A stretch of 64,000 nucleotides of DNA. Origin: Amorphochlora amoebiformis (lineage: Eukaryota; Cercozoa; Chlorarachniophyceae). This document shows positions 51,351 through 64,000 of this stretch, piece after piece. A model generated the notes under the pieces. It ran no database searches, had not been told where the DNA came from, and saw nothing but the letters and a program-made list of their open reading frames with translations. Each line of letters starts with the position of its first letter. Position 1 is the first letter of the stretch. A program made the position numbers and the translations under genes. The stretch lies in the NCBI GenBank assembly GCA_054601695.1, contig BAAHQB010000010.1:1488001-1552000 (forward strand), read 5' to 3'.

Positions 51351-51952
51351 AACAATACCTGCCGAGGCGCACGTTAGAGATGCCCTTATCACTAAATTTA
51401 AAATTTCATCATGAAGAAACTAAATTGATATCAAATTTGTGTTTCCAGTCTCATATCATAATCTGGTGAGTCTTGCTAGTATCATAGTAGTAGCTATCTT
51501 GTGGATACATATATTACATTAGATAAAGCTCTACTGAGTAAGTTGTGACAATTAATCAACATAATTTACACAAATATTATTCAAAGATAGTAGAGTTAGT
51601 TCAATTTGTCATGTAACTTTTAGAAGCCAAATGATGTTTCATGTTCATCGTTCGGAAATACTAGAATTACTTTGCACATTAACGCCCAGTTCACGTTGAT
51701 TAATATTAGGAATTGAATCATTGCTTGAGCTAGCTGTGCACCCCCATGTAGTGAGAGCGGTTACCAAACGTGATATAAGATAGTATGAATATGGAAAAAA
51801 TTCGATCTGAGCTATATGGCTATGATATCAAACCAAAAACCTGCCAAGCACGAATCGCAAGCGAAGCGTTAGTCTAGCAGCGAACCAAGGGCGTAGTGAA
51901 TCCTCTCCTTACTATGAGCATACAGAAGCCTTCCTTGCCTATTCTTAGATTC
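51351..51952. other. Intergenic between NDUFS3 and the 51.95 kb gene
   Basis: About 600 bp of unique AT-rich sequence containing the 3' flanks of two convergent genes. No gene, array or long (AT)n is seen, which is unusual for this window. Confidence 0.75.
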
Positions 51953-52186
51953 TTAGACCTTTCCAGCCTTCTTCTGTGCCCACCAGACGGCAAACTTGAC
52001 TGTTGCGCAGCCCCCAAGGAAAATCCCGGCGCAAAGCGATCCGACGACTGTGGAGCTGTAGCCCACTTTCGTGTCGAAAACGGGAGGATTGTCATGGCCC
52101 TTGAGCATAGAACGAGTGGAGATGGAGCAACGGGCCCGTTGAGCGCATCCTGTAGCACGACGTGCAGCACGGCCGATGGCAGACAT
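51953..52186 (-). CDS. Small mitochondrial inner-membrane protein, possibly COX7C-like
   Basis: Single-exon frame of 77 codons from ATG 52186 to TAA 51953. The N-terminus is Arg/Ala/Ser-rich without acidic residues (MSAIGRAARRATGCAQRARC), a typical mitochondrial presequence. It is followed by GHDNPPVFDTKVGYS, one hydrophobic helix (VVGSLCAGIFLGGCATVKF) and a basic end (AQKKAGKV). Size, presequence, a G-x-N-x-P-F-like motif before a single helix and a basic tail fit cytochrome c oxidase subunit VIIc (yeast Cox8). Other small oxidase or ATP-synthase subunits are possible. The coding call is firm; the identity is tentative. Its start lies 81 bp from the divergent transporter gene. Confidence 0.65.
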   Translation of the reverse strand: MSAIGRAARRATGCAQRARCSISTRSMLKGHDNPPVFDTKVGYSSTVVGSLCAGIFLGGCATVKFAVWWAQKKAGKV

Positions 52187-52267
52187 CTTCGTGGGTGAAC
52201 CGCTTGGGTGCAACGGGCCGAAGAAATGATAAATTTGTTTAATTTTCGCCTCTGAAAAAGTCGGCAA
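52187..52267. promoter_or_regulatory. 81-bp divergent promoter region
   Basis: Separates the start codons of the small mitochondrial protein (minus) and the transporter (plus). It contains CCGCTTGGGTGCAACGG. A shared promoter is inferred from spacing; no named element is recognised. Confidence 0.4.
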
Positions 52268-63260
<10,993 letters not shown>

Positions 63261-63269
63261 GTAACTACT

Positions 63270-63640
63270 CCCTGTGTATTCCAACATTTATCACATAAAA
63301 ACAGACGCTATCCAGCTAAATCTATAATTGTATTCCAACATACATCTATCGCATGGAAACAACAACTTTATACCTTCATATCTGTGCTTGTATTGTATTG
63401 TATTCCAACATCTATCACATCAAAACAACATCCACACGTGTTGTTTTCCAACATCTATCACATCAAAACACACTCTCGGTTTATGACTATCTGTGCATTG
63501 GATTCCAACATCTCATAGTATCAGTTTATATTTGTACGTGTAGTGTATTCCAACATGTATGACATGAAAGGAATAACTATCGGCTTGTATCTGTACGCGT
63601 GTTGGGTTGGTTTCAATATCTATCACATCAAAACACAAAG
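63270..63640. repeat. TTCCAACATCTATCACATCA minisatellite
   Basis: About eight units of 45-60 bp with the core TTCCAACATCTATCACATCA and AAACA, starting about 15 bp after the donor GTAACT at 63261. The window then ends in (AT)n. Confidence 0.9.
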
Positions 63641-63698
63641 TATGACTTTATATCTATACGTGTATATTTCATGTGTACAGATATATTTATACATACAT

Positions 63699-63746
<48 letters not shown>

Positions 63747-63882
63747 AATATATATATATATATGTACATATATATATATACATATATATATATATATTTA
63801 TATATTTGATTAAATATACATAGATCCATATTACCAAAGCTTGTGAAGATAAAGACATACCCGCATATTTATACATACATAT

Positions 63883-63925
<43 letters not shown>

Positions 63926-64000
63926 GTGTGCGTGTGTATTCATATACACATACATATATGCACATAGATAATATATATACACACACATACATATATATAT

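Overview
This is nuclear DNA from an intron-rich eukaryote, most likely a protist. The evidence is nuclear genes for mitochondrial proteins, spliceosomal GT-AG introns, interstitial TTAGGG/CCCTAA repeats and a Ty1/copia retrotransposon. I cannot place it more precisely. Much of the window is (AT)n microsatellite plus minisatellites, and most of it lies inside introns. The long runs of alternating Tyr and Ile in six-frame translation are microsatellite, not protein. The short non-AT islands are mostly exons. I rebuilt genes by asking each island for an AG acceptor, a GT donor and a splice phase that matches its neighbours. All exon models are manual.

Layout: (1) 1-4476 (+), 3' part of an unidentified membrane-protein gene. 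(2) 5096-12588 (+), an unidentified gene of very small exons whose introns hold telomere-like arrays. (3) 12589-13555, a CTAG-rich island without genes. (4) 13556-21073 (-), at least 15 exons of a SEC14/CRAL-TRIO lipid-transfer protein. (5) 23113-24673, two small unidentified genes on opposite strands. (6) 26395-38360 (+), a long unidentified gene. (7) 38687-43892, a copia element with identical LTRs and a target-site duplication. (8) 44406-48350, two head-to-head glutathione S-transferase paralogues with the same six-exon structure. (9) 50612-51350 (+), the complex I 30 kDa subunit NDUFS3. (10) 51953-52186 (-), a small mitochondrial membrane protein, possibly COX7C-like, diverging from (11) 52268 to beyond 63260 (+), a major facilitator superfamily (MFS) transporter in at least 13 exons that include 7- and 22-nt microexons.

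The most unusual signal is the architecture of the introns. At many boundaries the neighbouring tandem array is made of degenerate copies of that boundary: splice site plus a piece of exon, alternating with (AT)n or telomere-like repeat. Examples are at 2000-2930, 10590-11556, 16567-16711, 17591-17840, 26109-26409, 55386-55444 and 57341-57730. At 10636 the telomere-like repeat itself supplies the predicted 5' splice site. I know of no described system with this layout.

The genes are ordinary housekeeping and detoxification genes and show no operon-like cooperation. Two gene pairs (GST/GST and the 51.9-kb small protein/MFS transporter) may share bidirectional promoters.
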